Positions 34,607 to 42,509 are shown, counted from the first letter of the stretch. The stretch is DNA of 64,000 nucleotides from Amnibacterium kyonggiense (GCF_004364555.1 NZ_SOAM01000003.1:310001-374000); one strand, 5' to 3'. Notes: generated from the sequence alone by a model not told the origin. Made by a program: numbers and translations.

Positions 34607-35539
34607 TCAGAAGCGCGTCTGCAGCGCCAGGACCGCCGGGAAGACCGCGATGACCACGGTCGTCGGGAGGATGAGGAAGACCAGCGGAACCATCATCCCG
34701 ATCTCCTTCTTCCCGGCCGCGTCGAGGAGGTCCCGGCGGGCGTGCTCGCGCGCGTCCGCCGCCTGCACGCGCAGCACCTCCGCGAGCGGGGAGCCGCGGT
34801 CGAGCGCGGCGACGACGTGCGTGAGGCTGCGGGTCAGCGCCGGGATGCGGAGCTCGTCGGCGAGGGCCGTGAGCGCGACCGGCAGCGGCACCCCGACCGC
34901 CGACTCGTCGACGACGCGCTGCAGCAGGTCCGGCAGCACGCCCGAGCCGACGCGCGCGACGCGGCGGAGGCCGTCGCGGATGCCCTCCCCCGCCGACAGG
35001 CTGAGCGCGAGGAACTCGAGCACGGTCGGCAGCTCGCTCTCGATGCGGGCGGCCCGTCGCGCGCCCTCCCGCACGAGGAGGCGGTCACGAAGGAGCGGGC
35101 CGGCCAGCGCGCCCACCACCGGCCCTGCGACGAGCGCCGCCGGGCTGCCGCGCAGCGCGGAGACGGCCCCGATCGCCCCGCCGAGCAGCGCTCCCGCGAC
35201 CGCCCAGAGCAGCTGCCGGAGGCGGTACCCCTCGACCGTCCAGTCCCGGCCGGCTCGCGCGAGCCGCACGGCCGCCCCGCCGGTGCTGCCGAGCAGGCCG
35301 CCGAACGCGCGCTGGAACAGGTCGAGCGCGGGGACCGCGACGAGGCCGAGGACGGGCACCGGGTCGACCGCCGTCGGACGCTGGAGGCGTCGCGCCTCCG
35401 CGGACACGTCGAGCAGGTACGGCGCGAGGCGGGTCGCGAGCCGCGGACGACCGAGCGCCGGGAGCCGGGCGGTGACGCTCCAGAGCCCGATGCCGGCCGT
35501 GAGGCCGAGGGCGAGCGCGAGCCACAGCTCCGGCGTCAC
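34607..35539 (-). CDS. tadC: TadC, type II secretion F family membrane protein
   Basis: 310 residues from GTG 35539 (GTGA overlap with tadB). Four helices; T2SF domain about 155-295 with ELPTVLEFLALSLSAGEGIR and DELRIPALTRSLTHVVAALDRG, then the C-terminal KKEIGMMVPLVFLILPTTVV, typical for TadC. Forms the inner-membrane platform of the Tad pilus with TadB, driven by CpaF. Confidence 0.9.
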   Translation of the reverse strand: MTPELWLALALGLTAGIGLWSVTARLPALGRPRLATRLAPYLLDVSAEARRLQRPTAVDPVPVLGLVAVPALDLFQRAFGGLLGSTGGAAVRLARAGRDWTVEGYRLRQLLWAVAGALLGGAIGAVSALRGSPAALVAGPVVGALAGPLLRDRLLVREGARRAARIESELPTVLEFLALSLSAGEGIRDGLRRVARVGSGVLPDLLQRVVDESAVGVPLPVALTALADELRIPALTRSLTHVVAALDRGSPLAEVLRVQAADAREHARRDLLDAAGKKEIGMMVPLVFLILPTTVVIAVFPAVLALQTRF

Positions 35540-36396
35540 CCGAACCACCGCCGGTCCTCGGGCAGGCGGGCGATCGCCAGCATCACGCGGTACGCGAGGA
35601 CCGTGACGCCCGCGGCACCGAGCAGCAGGAGCGTGCCCTGCGGCGTGCCGTAGGCGGCGGACGCCTCCGATCGCGTCGCGAGCAGGCCGAGCACGACCCA
35701 CGGCGCGGCGAGCCCGAGCTTGCCGGCGTTCGTCACCCAGCCCTGGCGCGCCTCGACCTCCGCGCGCAGGGCGAGGTCCTGCCGGAGGTGCGCGGCGAGG
35801 TCGCGGAGCACGGAGGGCAGCTCGGTGCCGCCGACCTCGCGGGCCATCCGCAGGACCTCGATGAGCCGGTCCGCGGTGGGGTCGGCGAAGTGGTCCTTCA
35901 GGTCGTCGAGCGCCGGCCCGACCGTGCCGGTGCGGCGCCACCGCTCCTCGAACCGGACGAAGCCGGGCCGGAGTGCGGCCGGACCGCGGTCGGCGAGCGC
36001 CGCGAGCGCGTCCGGCAGCGGCATGCCGGCGCGGATCGACGCGACGAGGTGGTCGACGACCTCCGGCCAGAGCCCGCGGACGGCGGCCCGGCGGGCTCGG
36101 GCGCGCCAGCCGGCCACGGTCCAGGGCGTGAGCCCGGCGACGACGAGCGCGAGCGCGGCGACGGCCGTGAGCCCGGTCAGCGCGAGGACGAGCGACGCCG
36201 CGACCGTGCCGAGCACCGCGGAGACGGCGACGAAGGCGCCCGACGACATCCGCGGGAACCCGGCCCGGGCGAGGCGGTCCGCGATCGCGCCGGACCGGAC
36301 GGCCCCGCTGCGGGGTCGCGCGGGACGCGGCCAGAGCCACGGCGAGGCGACCAGCAGCAGCCCGGCGCCGCCGAGCGCCCCGAGCAGCGGGATCAT
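35536..36396 (-). CDS. tadB: TadB, type II secretion F family membrane protein
   Basis: 286 residues from ATG 36396, overlapping the cpaF stop by 4 bp. T2SF domain about 115-245: WPEVVDHLVASIRAGMPLPDAL, LKDHFADPTADRLIEVLRMA and SVLRDLAAHLRQDLALRAEVEAR. Helices at about 1-20, 55-90 and 235-280. Platform partner of TadC. Confidence 0.9.
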   Translation of the reverse strand: MIPLLGALGGAGLLLVASPWLWPRPARPRSGAVRSGAIADRLARAGFPRMSSGAFVAVSAVLGTVAASLVLALTGLTAVAALALVVAGLTPWTVAGWRARARRAAVRGLWPEVVDHLVASIRAGMPLPDALAALADRGPAALRPGFVRFEERWRRTGTVGPALDDLKDHFADPTADRLIEVLRMAREVGGTELPSVLRDLAAHLRQDLALRAEVEARQGWVTNAGKLGLAAPWVVLGLLATRSEASAAYGTPQGTLLLLGAAGVTVLAYRVMLAIARLPEDRRWFG

Positions 36397-37384
36397 GCGG
36401 CCGCCCGGATCAGCCGCGCCGGCTCGAACCCGGCGGCGAGGAGCTTCTCCTCCTTCGGCGGCAGGCCGCCGGTGGGCCGCAGGACGTCCCCGTCGAGGGC
36501 GAACAGGCGCACCGCCTCGATCACGCCGCCCTCCGCGGCGGGCGCGCTGAGCGATCCGGTGGGCGCGAGGATCTCCCGCACCCGTCGGCGGCCGTCGCGG
36601 AGGAGCTCGCAGTGCACGACGAGGTCGACCGCGGAGGCCACCGTCGGCACGACGAAGCCCGCATCGATGTTCCGGCCGGCGAGCAGCGGCAGCGTGCAGA
36701 GCTTCACGAGGGCGTCCCGCGCCGAGTTCGCGTGCAGGCTGCAGGCGCCGGGGATGCCACTGTTCAGCGCGATGAGGAGGTCGAGCGCCTCCGCCTCCCG
36801 CACCTCCCCCACCACGAGCCGGTCGGGACGCATCCGCAGCGCCTCCTTGATGAGCCGGCGGAGGGTGACCTCGCCCGTGCCCTCGAGGCTCGGCTGCCGG
36901 CACTGCATCGCGACCGAGTCGCGGCCGGGCGAGCGGAGCTCGAACGTCTCCTCCACGGTGACGACCCGGTCCGTGGGCCGGCCCGCGGCGAGCAGCGCGT
37001 TCAGGAGGGTCGTCTTCCCCGCCTGCGTGGCGCCGGAGACGAGCACGTTCAGCCCCGCGAGCATCGCGGCCGACAGGAACGACGCGGCCGCGGCCGGCAG
37101 CGACCCGGACCCGACGAGCGCGTCGAGCGTCGTGACCCGGTCGGAGAACTTGCGGATGTTCACCGCCCAGTGCCGCCGGGTGACGTCCGGGACGACGACG
37201 TGCAGCCGCGAGCCGTCGGGCAGCGACGCGTCGACGAAGGGCGAGGCGAGGTCGACGCGGCGGCCGCTCGAGACGAGCATCCGCTCGACGAGGTCGCGGA
37301 CCTCCTGCTCCCCCAGCACGATCGGCGTGAGCTCGCTCACCCCGCCCCTCGCGACGAAGACCCTGGTCGGACCGTTGATCCAGA
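36393..37384 (-). pseudogene. cpaF: cpaF (tadA) 3' part, severed by the integrative element
   Basis: Encodes residues about 81-409 of the Tad pilus secretion ATPase: FVDASLPDGSRLHVVVPD, Walker A SGATQAGKTTLL, Walker B RPDRLVVGEVREAE and the His box SLHANSARDAL, so the catalytic core is intact. The frame continues upstream as WINGPTRVFVARG and ends at the attachment core 37374-37384. The first 80 residues lie 13.9 kb away at 51318-51566. A GTG at 37340 could start a 315-residue fragment but has no ribosome site. No powered pilus assembly is expected unless the element excises. Confidence 0.92.
37374..37384. repeat. Left attachment core of the integrative element
   Basis: gttgatccaga, identical to 51318-51328. 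On the cpaF strand it covers tctggatcaac, the codons for W-I-N. Plus-strand sequence to the left is cpaF; sequence to the right is element DNA. Confidence 0.85.
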
Positions 37385-37538
37385 ACGCCCGCCCCAGTGT
37401 TGGGATTGGTTGTCAAGCGCTGGTTGTCGCAGAATTACGCGGATTCGTGGTTGGTTCGCGCTGACCAGATCAGCCCGCGGTTGCCCCTGCTGCGGACTTC
37501 CTGCGGACTCCAACCCCTTCGCAGGCCGGGAGCATGCT

Positions 37539-38798
37539 GTGCTGCGGTCCGAGTTCGATCAGCATCCGCTGTGGCAGCGGATCAACCAGATCCACAGCCT
37601 CGTCGACGACGTGCGCAACCAGGAGCAGCCCACGGATCTCCCAGCCATCGAGCGCATCGAGCTCTACGTCAGACGGGTCGAGGGCTATCGGCGGATCGCT
37701 GGCGAGGCGACCTTCTTCACGAATTCGATGCTTGAGTCGGCGAATAGCGCTCTGGCTGATGCCGTCAACGGGCTGACGAACCGCCTCACCTACGGGGCTA
37801 CCGGCGGCTACATAGAGGCCGCTGCCATCGCAGCAGAGAACGTGCTGAACGTGCTCGGGCCCTGGCCTCGGCCGACGCCGAAGGCCTTCGCCGAATCGAC
37901 CAGTGCTCTCTTCGAGGAGCTGCTCGAGACTCAGCGTCGCAACATCGACGCGCTGACAGATCGGCACGCAGGGCTACTTGCGCAGGTCGACGAGATCTCG
38001 GCCGTTGCTCAGGCGCGCCACGACTCGGAGCAGAGTCAGCTCGACGTCTTGGTCGCGGAGGCTCGCGACGTCGCTGCGACTGTCGACAACGAGAAGGCTC
38101 GAATCGACAAGATCGCTCAGAGCGGGTCGGAGATGGTCGAGAGCGTTCGAGCTTCCAGCAAGGAGGCCTACGAGACCTGGCTCAAGGAGCAGGCGGCACG
38201 ATTCAAGGCCGACTTTGAACCTCTGTCCAAGGAGATCTCGCAGTCGCTCGAGACCGCGCGAACCAAGCTCGAGCAACTCAAGCAGACGGAGGAGCAGTAC
38301 GCGAACCTCGCTGCAGTTGCAGCCGGCCAAACCCTCGCGAACCACTTCCAGGACGAGGCGAAGTTCAACCGCTGGGCGGGCTTCATCGCGTACAGCCTTG
38401 GATTCTTGTTCCTCGTCGGCGCTGCTGTCCCGCTCGTCTATCTGCTCTTCGATCCCAGTCTCGATCGGAGCGGCACTATCGAATGGGGCCGGATCGTTGT
38501 GCGGGCCGTTCTCGCGGTCGTCGCGGGCTCGGCGGCCACTGTCGTGATCCGTCTCGGTGCCCGGCTGCTCGGCGACGCGGGCCAGTCGAAGCGAATGGAG
38601 CTCGAGCTCCGGGCCTTTGATCCGTTCATGTCGAGCATGACCGATCGCGACGCCGTCGACGCAGCGCGCGTCGACCTCGTCGACCGCACCTTTGGGCGGT
38701 CGGCCGGCACGACAGCGGCAGAAGAGAAGGGAGAGGTGCTTCCTGTCGGCACCTTCACTCAGATCATCGCGGCCGTGGCAAAGCTCCTCGGACGATGA
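37539..38798 (+). CDS. Coiled-coil protein with two C-terminal membrane helices
   Basis: 419 residues from GTG 37539; the start is uncertain because no clear ribosome site is seen. Residues about 115-265 are heptad-rich coiled coil (ETQRRNIDALTDRHAGLL, TARTKLEQLKQTEEQYANL). Helices at about 282-304 (FIAYSLGFLFLVGAAVPLV) and 317-338 (GRIVVRAVLAVVAGSAATVV) are followed by a cytosolic tail ending LPVGTFTQIIAAVAKLLGR. First gene inside the left end. A degenerate copy of its 3' end occurs at 40144-40282. Function unknown; a membrane effector or sensor is possible. Confidence 0.75.
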   Translation: MLRSEFDQHPLWQRINQIHSLVDDVRNQEQPTDLPAIERIELYVRRVEGYRRIAGEATFFTNSMLESANSALADAVNGLTNRLTYGATGGYIEAAAIAAENVLNVLGPWPRPTPKAFAESTSALFEELLETQRRNIDALTDRHAGLLAQVDEISAVAQARHDSEQSQLDVLVAEARDVAATVDNEKARIDKIAQSGSEMVESVRASSKEAYETWLKEQAARFKADFEPLSKEISQSLETARTKLEQLKQTEEQYANLAAVAAGQTLANHFQDEAKFNRWAGFIAYSLGFLFLVGAAVPLVYLLFDPSLDRSGTIEWGRIVVRAVLAVVAGSAATVVIRLGARLLGDAGQSKRMELELRAFDPFMSSMTDRDAVDAARVDLVDRTFGRSAGTTAAEEKGEVLPVGTFTQIIAAVAKLLGR

Positions 38799-38805
38799 TC
38801 GAGCG

Positions 38806-39075
38806 TCACCTGCGCTGGTCGGCGATCCAGTGGTCGAGGTCCTCGACGCGGTACTTCACGAGGCGCCCGTACTTCACGGCGGGCGGCCCCTTGCGGTCGA
38901 CCCGCCAGTCGCGGAGCGTCGCGGGCGCCACCCCCAGTCGCTCAGCAGCCGCTCTCGTGCCGAGCAGGCTCTGAACGGGCGCCGGCGCAGGACTCGCTGC
39001 CAGCTGTAGCTCCTCGAGCGCGGCTCGGATCTCCTCGCGGACGATGCGGCGGACGATCTCCTCGAAGGTGCTCAC
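38806..39075 (-). CDS. Excisionase/MerR-like helix-turn-helix protein
   Basis: 89 residues from GTG 39075 (VSTFEEIVRRIVREEIRAAL). A helical N-terminus and a Pro/Ala linker lead to the HTH_17-type domain LLGTRAAAERLGVAPATLRD with VKYGRLVKYRVEDLDHWI, as in phage excisionases and AlpA-like regulators. Divergent from the nuclease-like gene, 30 bp between starts. It converges with the coiled-coil gene, 7 bp apart. Confidence 0.75.
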   Translation of the reverse strand: MSTFEEIVRRIVREEIRAALEELQLAASPAPAPVQSLLGTRAAAERLGVAPATLRDWRVDRKGPPAVKYGRLVKYRVEDLDHWIADQRR

Positions 39076-39105
39076 CGACGCATGGTCTCGGACTACGGTG
39101 CGACG

Positions 39106-39588
39106 GTGTCTACCCAGCACATCGGCGCCGCGGGCGAGCTACTCGTCCAGTACCGGCTTCTCAAGCTCGAGATCGACAGCGCCCGCCTGACCACCGACTC
39201 CGGCGTCGACCTCGTCGTCTACGCCCCGGGGAACGGAACCGCGACGACGGTGCAGGTGAAGACCGTCCGGGAACCGACCCCAGCCGGTGGCCGCGGTGCT
39301 CCCGCCATCGGGTGGACCTTCCCCCACGCGTCGCCTGCGCAGATGCTCGCGGTCGTGTTGCTCTCCACTGACATGGTCTGGCTGTTCACGATGGACGAGG
39401 CCCGCCTACTGGCCCAGCAGCACAGTGAGAAGGGCGCACGGCGGCTCTACTGGTACGTCGGGGCGGAGAAGCCTGCCGGCGTCCGCGTAGGGCTTCATCA
39501 GGCCGAGGTCGAGCGGTACCGCCTCGAGCGTCGCGCCCCGCACCTCTTCCCGGCCGGTCCGGGGCCTGTTGAGAACATCGGCGCGTGA
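39106..39588 (+). CDS. PD-(D/E)XK nuclease-like protein
   Basis: 160 residues from GTG 39106; an ATG at 39082 would add eight. The N-terminus IGAAGELLVQYRLLKLEIDS followed by DSGVDLVVYAPGNG and TVQVKTVRE gives the spacing E11 ... D35 ... Q50-x-K52 of PD-(D/E)XK folds (compare group-I-intron/PDDEXK_11 proteins: GE..., D[L/I]V, [E/Q]xK). The C-terminal part has WLFTMDEARLLAQ and RLYWYVG. Coupled by GTGA to the 49-residue zinc-ribbon gene. Possible role in restriction, repair or element defence. Confidence 0.62.
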   Translation: MSTQHIGAAGELLVQYRLLKLEIDSARLTTDSGVDLVVYAPGNGTATTVQVKTVREPTPAGGRGAPAIGWTFPHASPAQMLAVVLLSTDMVWLFTMDEARLLAQQHSEKGARRLYWYVGAEKPAGVRVGLHQAEVERYRLERRAPHLFPAGPGPVENIGA

Positions 39589-39734
39589 AGCCGCGGGCGC
39601 TCTACGCTCCCGCCGTGGACGAGCTGGCCGAGGTGATCCCGAACTGCCCCAGGTGTCTCCACCGCCGCGAACTCGTCGGGGAGCCGGACGACCTCTACTG
39701 GTTGTGCGACTGCGGCGTCACACCTGCGACGTAG
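39585..39734 (+). CDS. 49-residue zinc-ribbon-like protein
   Basis: Starts at GTG 39585 overlapping the previous stop (GTGA). Sequence contains IPNCPRCLHRREL and LYWLCDCGV, a CxxC...CxC pair suited to bind one zinc. Probably co-translated with the nuclease-like protein and might act with it. Function unknown. Confidence 0.6.
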   Translation: MKPRALYAPAVDELAEVIPNCPRCLHRRELVGEPDDLYWLCDCGVTPAT

Positions 39735-39744
39735 CCTCCGCGGC

Positions 39745-40017
39745 GTGGACGAGGACGAGACCGCACTCGAGTGGGGCGGGGTGCGCATCGACCTCGCGCA
39801 CGTCGACCCATCGACTCGGGAGCCGATGATCCGCGAAGCCCGCGCTTGGATGGCGCAGGGGCAGCGGCCGCCGATCCTCACGATCACCGACGACGGCCTC
39901 GACGTGTCAGAGCGCCCTGACCTGTGGCCGCTGCGAGTGCGGACATATCGAGGGCTCGGACGGTACGAGTGGGTCGGGACCCGGCAGACGCCTGCCAAAC
40001 CGCCGACTTCTGCGTAA
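39745..40017 (+). CDS. Hypothetical protein, 90 residues
   Basis: GTG start at 39745, 10 bp after the preceding gene. Acidic, with TREPMIREARAWMAQGQRPP and ILTITDDGLDVSERPDLWPL. No known domain recognised. Same strand and spacing suggest one operon with the two genes before it. Confidence 0.55.
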   Translation: MDEDETALEWGGVRIDLAHVDPSTREPMIREARAWMAQGQRPPILTITDDGLDVSERPDLWPLRVRTYRGLGRYEWVGTRQTPAKPPTSA

Positions 40018-40143
40018 CGACAAGCCAGTTCCTGGCGATTGTCAGTACTACCCGATGCCATCGACGATGCGTGGGCGGTCGTCAGCAGCTGTCAAGTTGC
40101 CCCGGTTCGCCGGCCGACACGTCCTATAGGGCCGCGATCCACG

Positions 40144-40282
40144 GATGCGCTGCCCGAGTCGATCTTGTCGACAGGACCTCTGGCCACGTTGCGCGGGCGG
40201 GCTGAGACGATTGGTCGAGGCTCTCCCCGTCGGCACCTTCACGCAGATCCTCGGAGCGGTCACGAAGCTACTGGGAAGCTAG
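40144..40282 (+). pseudogene. Decayed copy of the 3' end of the coiled-coil membrane gene
   Basis: The region reads RVDLVDRTSG, then after a stop and frame change EALPVGTFTQILGAVTKLLG and a stop. The intact gene at 37539-38798 ends RVDLVDRTFG ... EVLPVGTFTQIIAAVAKLLG R. The last 21 residues share 16 identities by eye. So a second copy once stood here and has been mostly deleted. The rest of 40018-40288 holds no gene. Confidence 0.75.
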
Positions 40283-40288
40283 AGCGTC

Positions 40289-40543
40289 ATGGACCAACCG
40301 CCGGAACACGCCGTCGACGTCCTCGGACTCACTGAGATCCTCGGCGTTTCAAAGGACACGATCTACTCGATGGCGCGCTCGGGAGAGATTCCCTCGATAC
40401 GCCTCGGCCGCCTCTGGCGCTTCTATCCGACCCAGGTCCGCGAGCACCTAGAGGCCGAGGCAGCGGCGCGGCGCTCAGACCTATGGGCTCGCCCGTCGCG
40501 GAGCAAGGTGGCTCGCGCTCAGGACAAACGCCTGCGGCACTGA
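40289..40543 (+). CDS. Excisionase-like helix-turn-helix protein
   Basis: 84 residues. HTH_17 domain: VLGLTEILGVSKDTIYSMAR followed by EIPSIRLGRLWRFYPTQV, the recognition helix and wing of the Xis/AlpA group. C-terminal basic tail. It follows the decayed gene fragment by 6 bp. Confidence 0.72.
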   Translation: MDQPPEHAVDVLGLTEILGVSKDTIYSMARSGEIPSIRLGRLWRFYPTQVREHLEAEAAARRSDLWARPSRSKVARAQDKRLRH

Positions 40544-40568
40544 AGACCGACGCAAGAGCAGCTCTCCC

Positions 40569-40952
40569 TCACCGCGGCCCTGGTTCGATCTCGTCCGGGT
40601 CCGCGTGAGGGCTCGCGTACCGCTCCCCAAGCTCGTCAGCCAGCTGCTCCGTCAGCCGGCGCCCATCGGGCAGGTAGATCTCCTCCTCATCGAGGTCGAC
40701 CTCCACGACGGTGAAGTCCCGAGGTATCGGATCGCCAAGCCGCCACTCGCGCTCTTCTGCCTCGTCCGAGAAGTGGAGCTCGATCACTGCGTCGTCCGGG
40801 AGGTCCGCAACGAGCCGCACGACCTCCTCCACCAACGCCGGCAGCTCCTCCCGCGTCGCAGCGAAGGTGTGTGCACCTGGCAGGTCGACGACGTCCGCGA
40901 TCCACACGTCGCCCTCCTCACGGACGACCACGCGATAGCTGGGGACGCTCAT
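40569..40952 (-). CDS. HicB-like protein without a HicA partner
   Basis: 127 residues from ATG 40952. The first 55 residues follow the HicB partial-RNase-H fold: YRVVVREEGDVWIADVVDLP, GAHTFAATREELPALVEEVV. The remainder (FSDEAEEREWRLGDPIPRDF, VDLDEEEIYLPDGRRL) is an acidic extension not seen in typical HicB. No HicA-like dsRNA-binding toxin is next to it. Downstream of parB by 21 bp and probably in its operon. Confidence 0.65.
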   Translation of the reverse strand: MSVPSYRVVVREEGDVWIADVVDLPGAHTFAATREELPALVEEVVRLVADLPDDAVIELHFSDEAEEREWRLGDPIPRDFTVVEVDLDEEEIYLPDGRRLTEQLADELGERYASPHADPDEIEPGPR

Positions 40953-40973
40953 GCCGTGACCGTACAAGCCGCG

Positions 40974-41996
40974 CTAGACGACGGACGGCGCCCCGAGAAG
41001 ACCGATGATCCGATCCGCCTCGTCGTTCGGGACCTCGATAACGAACCGCGACCGCTGCGCCCCCGCCGTGACCTTCACAGTCGCGTCGAGAAGTCCGGCA
41101 AGGAGCTCCGCGACGTCGGCGAGGGGCACGCCTGCGGCCGGGACCGCTGAGCGCCTTGCTGCAGTCTCGGCGTCCTTCGACGTCATTCCGGCCAGGATCT
41201 CGTCCGCGAGCTCGTCCTGCGCCTGCTGGTGCCCGTTCAGCCGCAACAGAGCGCGACCGTGCGCGGCAGTCATGCGGCCGGCGGCGATGTGGTCCTTCAG
41301 GTGGTCGGGTAGCTCGAGCAGCCGGATCGTGTTCGACACCCGCGGCCGTGAGACGCCGAGCCCGTCCGCGAGAGCCTCGTGCGTGACCTCGAGCATTCCC
41401 AGGGCGTCGACGTAGGCGCGAGCCTGCGCGATCGGGTCGAGGTCCTCCCGGTGGAGGTTCTCGAGGAGCCGGTCGATCACGGCCTGCTGACCGTCGATGT
41501 CGCGAACAAGCATCGGGACCGTCACGACGCCGGCAGCGCGAGCCGCCGCGAGCCGACGACCGCCCGAGACCAGGGTCAGGCCGGCCCGGGTGTGCCGTCC
41601 GACCAGCGGCACGACGACGCCGTTGGCCGATACGGACCGCACGAGCTCGTCTCCGGGATCCCGAAGATCGCCGCTGCTCCGAATGGCGTCGACGGCGACC
41701 TCGACTAGGCGCATAGTGGGCGCGTCGTCCGCACCGCCGAGGAAGACGGCGAGGCCCTGCTCGACGGACTCGACGCCGCGGATCCCTGCCGCGATGGATG
41801 CGCAGTCGCTGCACAGCGCCGCGAGGTCCATCGTCGGTCGCTCCCAGGTGTGCACCACCTTCCCGCGGACGGGGTGCGCGCCACATACGGGGTTCAGCGC
41901 GCCGGTATCGCGCTGCGAGACGACGTGCATGAGCGCATCCGAGCGGAGGCCGGCGCGAGCGAGCAGGAACCGCGTCGAGGACGTCGCCGCGCTCAT
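40974..41996 (-). CDS. ParB/RepB/Spo0J family protein, no ParA partner
   Basis: 340 residues from ATG 41996. ParB N domain about 95-185 (TLVSGGRRLAAARAAGVVTV, DRLLENLHREDLDPIAQ), HTH about 190-255 (THEALADGLGVSRPRVSNTI, AAGRMTAAHGRALLRLNGHQ). The first 75 residues are unusual: Cys38, Cys62 and Cys65 with His41 could form a zinc site (NPVCGAH, LCSDCAS). No ParA gene exists in the element, so partition in the usual sense is unlikely; a transcription or replication role is possible. ATGA overlap with the upstream zinc-finger gene. Confidence 0.82.
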   Translation of the reverse strand: MSAATSSTRFLLARAGLRSDALMHVVSQRDTGALNPVCGAHPVRGKVVHTWERPTMDLAALCSDCASIAAGIRGVESVEQGLAVFLGGADDAPTMRLVEVAVDAIRSSGDLRDPGDELVRSVSANGVVVPLVGRHTRAGLTLVSGGRRLAAARAAGVVTVPMLVRDIDGQQAVIDRLLENLHREDLDPIAQARAYVDALGMLEVTHEALADGLGVSRPRVSNTIRLLELPDHLKDHIAAGRMTAAHGRALLRLNGHQQAQDELADEILAGMTSKDAETAARRSAVPAAGVPLADVAELLAGLLDATVKVTAGAQRSRFVIEVPNDEADRIIGLLGAPSVV

Positions 41997-42235
41997 GCCG
42001 CCACCGCCAGGTCCCGCCGCAGCGCCTCGAGCACGTGAGATGCCCACGCCGGCTCGGACTGGTCGTCAGGACGCCACATGCCGCGTCCGCACGAGCAGAG
42101 GATGTGCGTCGTCCCGTCAGGGCAGAAGTGGCCCTCGACGACGTCGTGCTCGATGCGGAGCAGCTCACCGCGCTGGACGAGACGCGTCTGAATGTCGATC
42201 GCCTGCGCGTAGGTCGCGACGTCGGTAGTGGTCAT
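41993..42235 (-). CDS. Small Cys-rich protein upstream of parB
   Basis: 80 residues. FCPDGTTHILCSCGRGMW has a C-x9-C-x-C arrangement, resembling small zinc-binding regulators. First gene of the parB operon. The TAGTGT box 6 nt before the ATG predicts a leaderless mRNA, facing the divergent promoter of the 42288 operon. Function unknown. Confidence 0.6.
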   Translation of the reverse strand: MTTTDVATYAQAIDIQTRLVQRGELLRIEHDVVEGHFCPDGTTHILCSCGRGMWRPDDQSEPAWASHVLEALRRDLAVAA

Positions 42236-42241
42236 ATCTGA

Positions 42242-42281
42242 ACACTAAGCATGGTTTAGTAGACACTAAACCCCGTATCTT
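42242..42281. promoter_or_regulatory. Divergent promoter pair with palindromic operator
   Basis: Minus strand: TAGTGT (42247-42242), 6 nt before the ATG at 42235. Plus strand: TATCTT (42276-42281), 6 nt before the GTG at 42288. Between them lies the palindrome ggtttagt agac actaaacc (42253-42272), with the half-site repeated partly as aacactaa at 42241. A repressor there could shut both operons. Confidence 0.65.
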
Positions 42282-42287
42282 GGGGCC

Positions 42288-42491
42288 GTGGGGGACATCG
42301 ACCGGGCTCTAAACCGACTGCAGAAAGCAGCGGAGAAGGTCGACCGCGCCTCCACCACGCTCGACGACGCCCGGCGCGAGCGTGACGACGCACTGCGCGC
42401 AGCTCGGGACGTGAAGGCGTCGTACGTACAAATGCAGGAGGCGTCCGGCCTGTCGGCGGTCACCGTCGCGAAGGTGCTGCGGACTCGTTAG
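42288..42491 (+). CDS. Small coiled-coil plus HTH protein
   Basis: 67 residues from GTG 42288. Residues 5-45 are charged helix (NRLQKAAEKVDRASTTLDDA), then a short HTH-like end EASGLSAVTVAKVLRTR. It starts the plus-strand operon with the next two genes and sits beside the operator, so it is the leading candidate for the autoregulator. Unrecognised family. Confidence 0.55.
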   Translation: MGDIDRALNRLQKAAEKVDRASTTLDDARRERDDALRAARDVKASYVQMQEASGLSAVTVAKVLRTR

Positions 42492-42509
42492 CCGTTCCGC
42501 GCGAAGCGA

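Noticed and set aside
40569-40967. Complete HicAB toxin-antitoxin system.
   Set aside because: No HicA-like short frame was found on either side; the neighbours are ParB and an excisionase-like gene.
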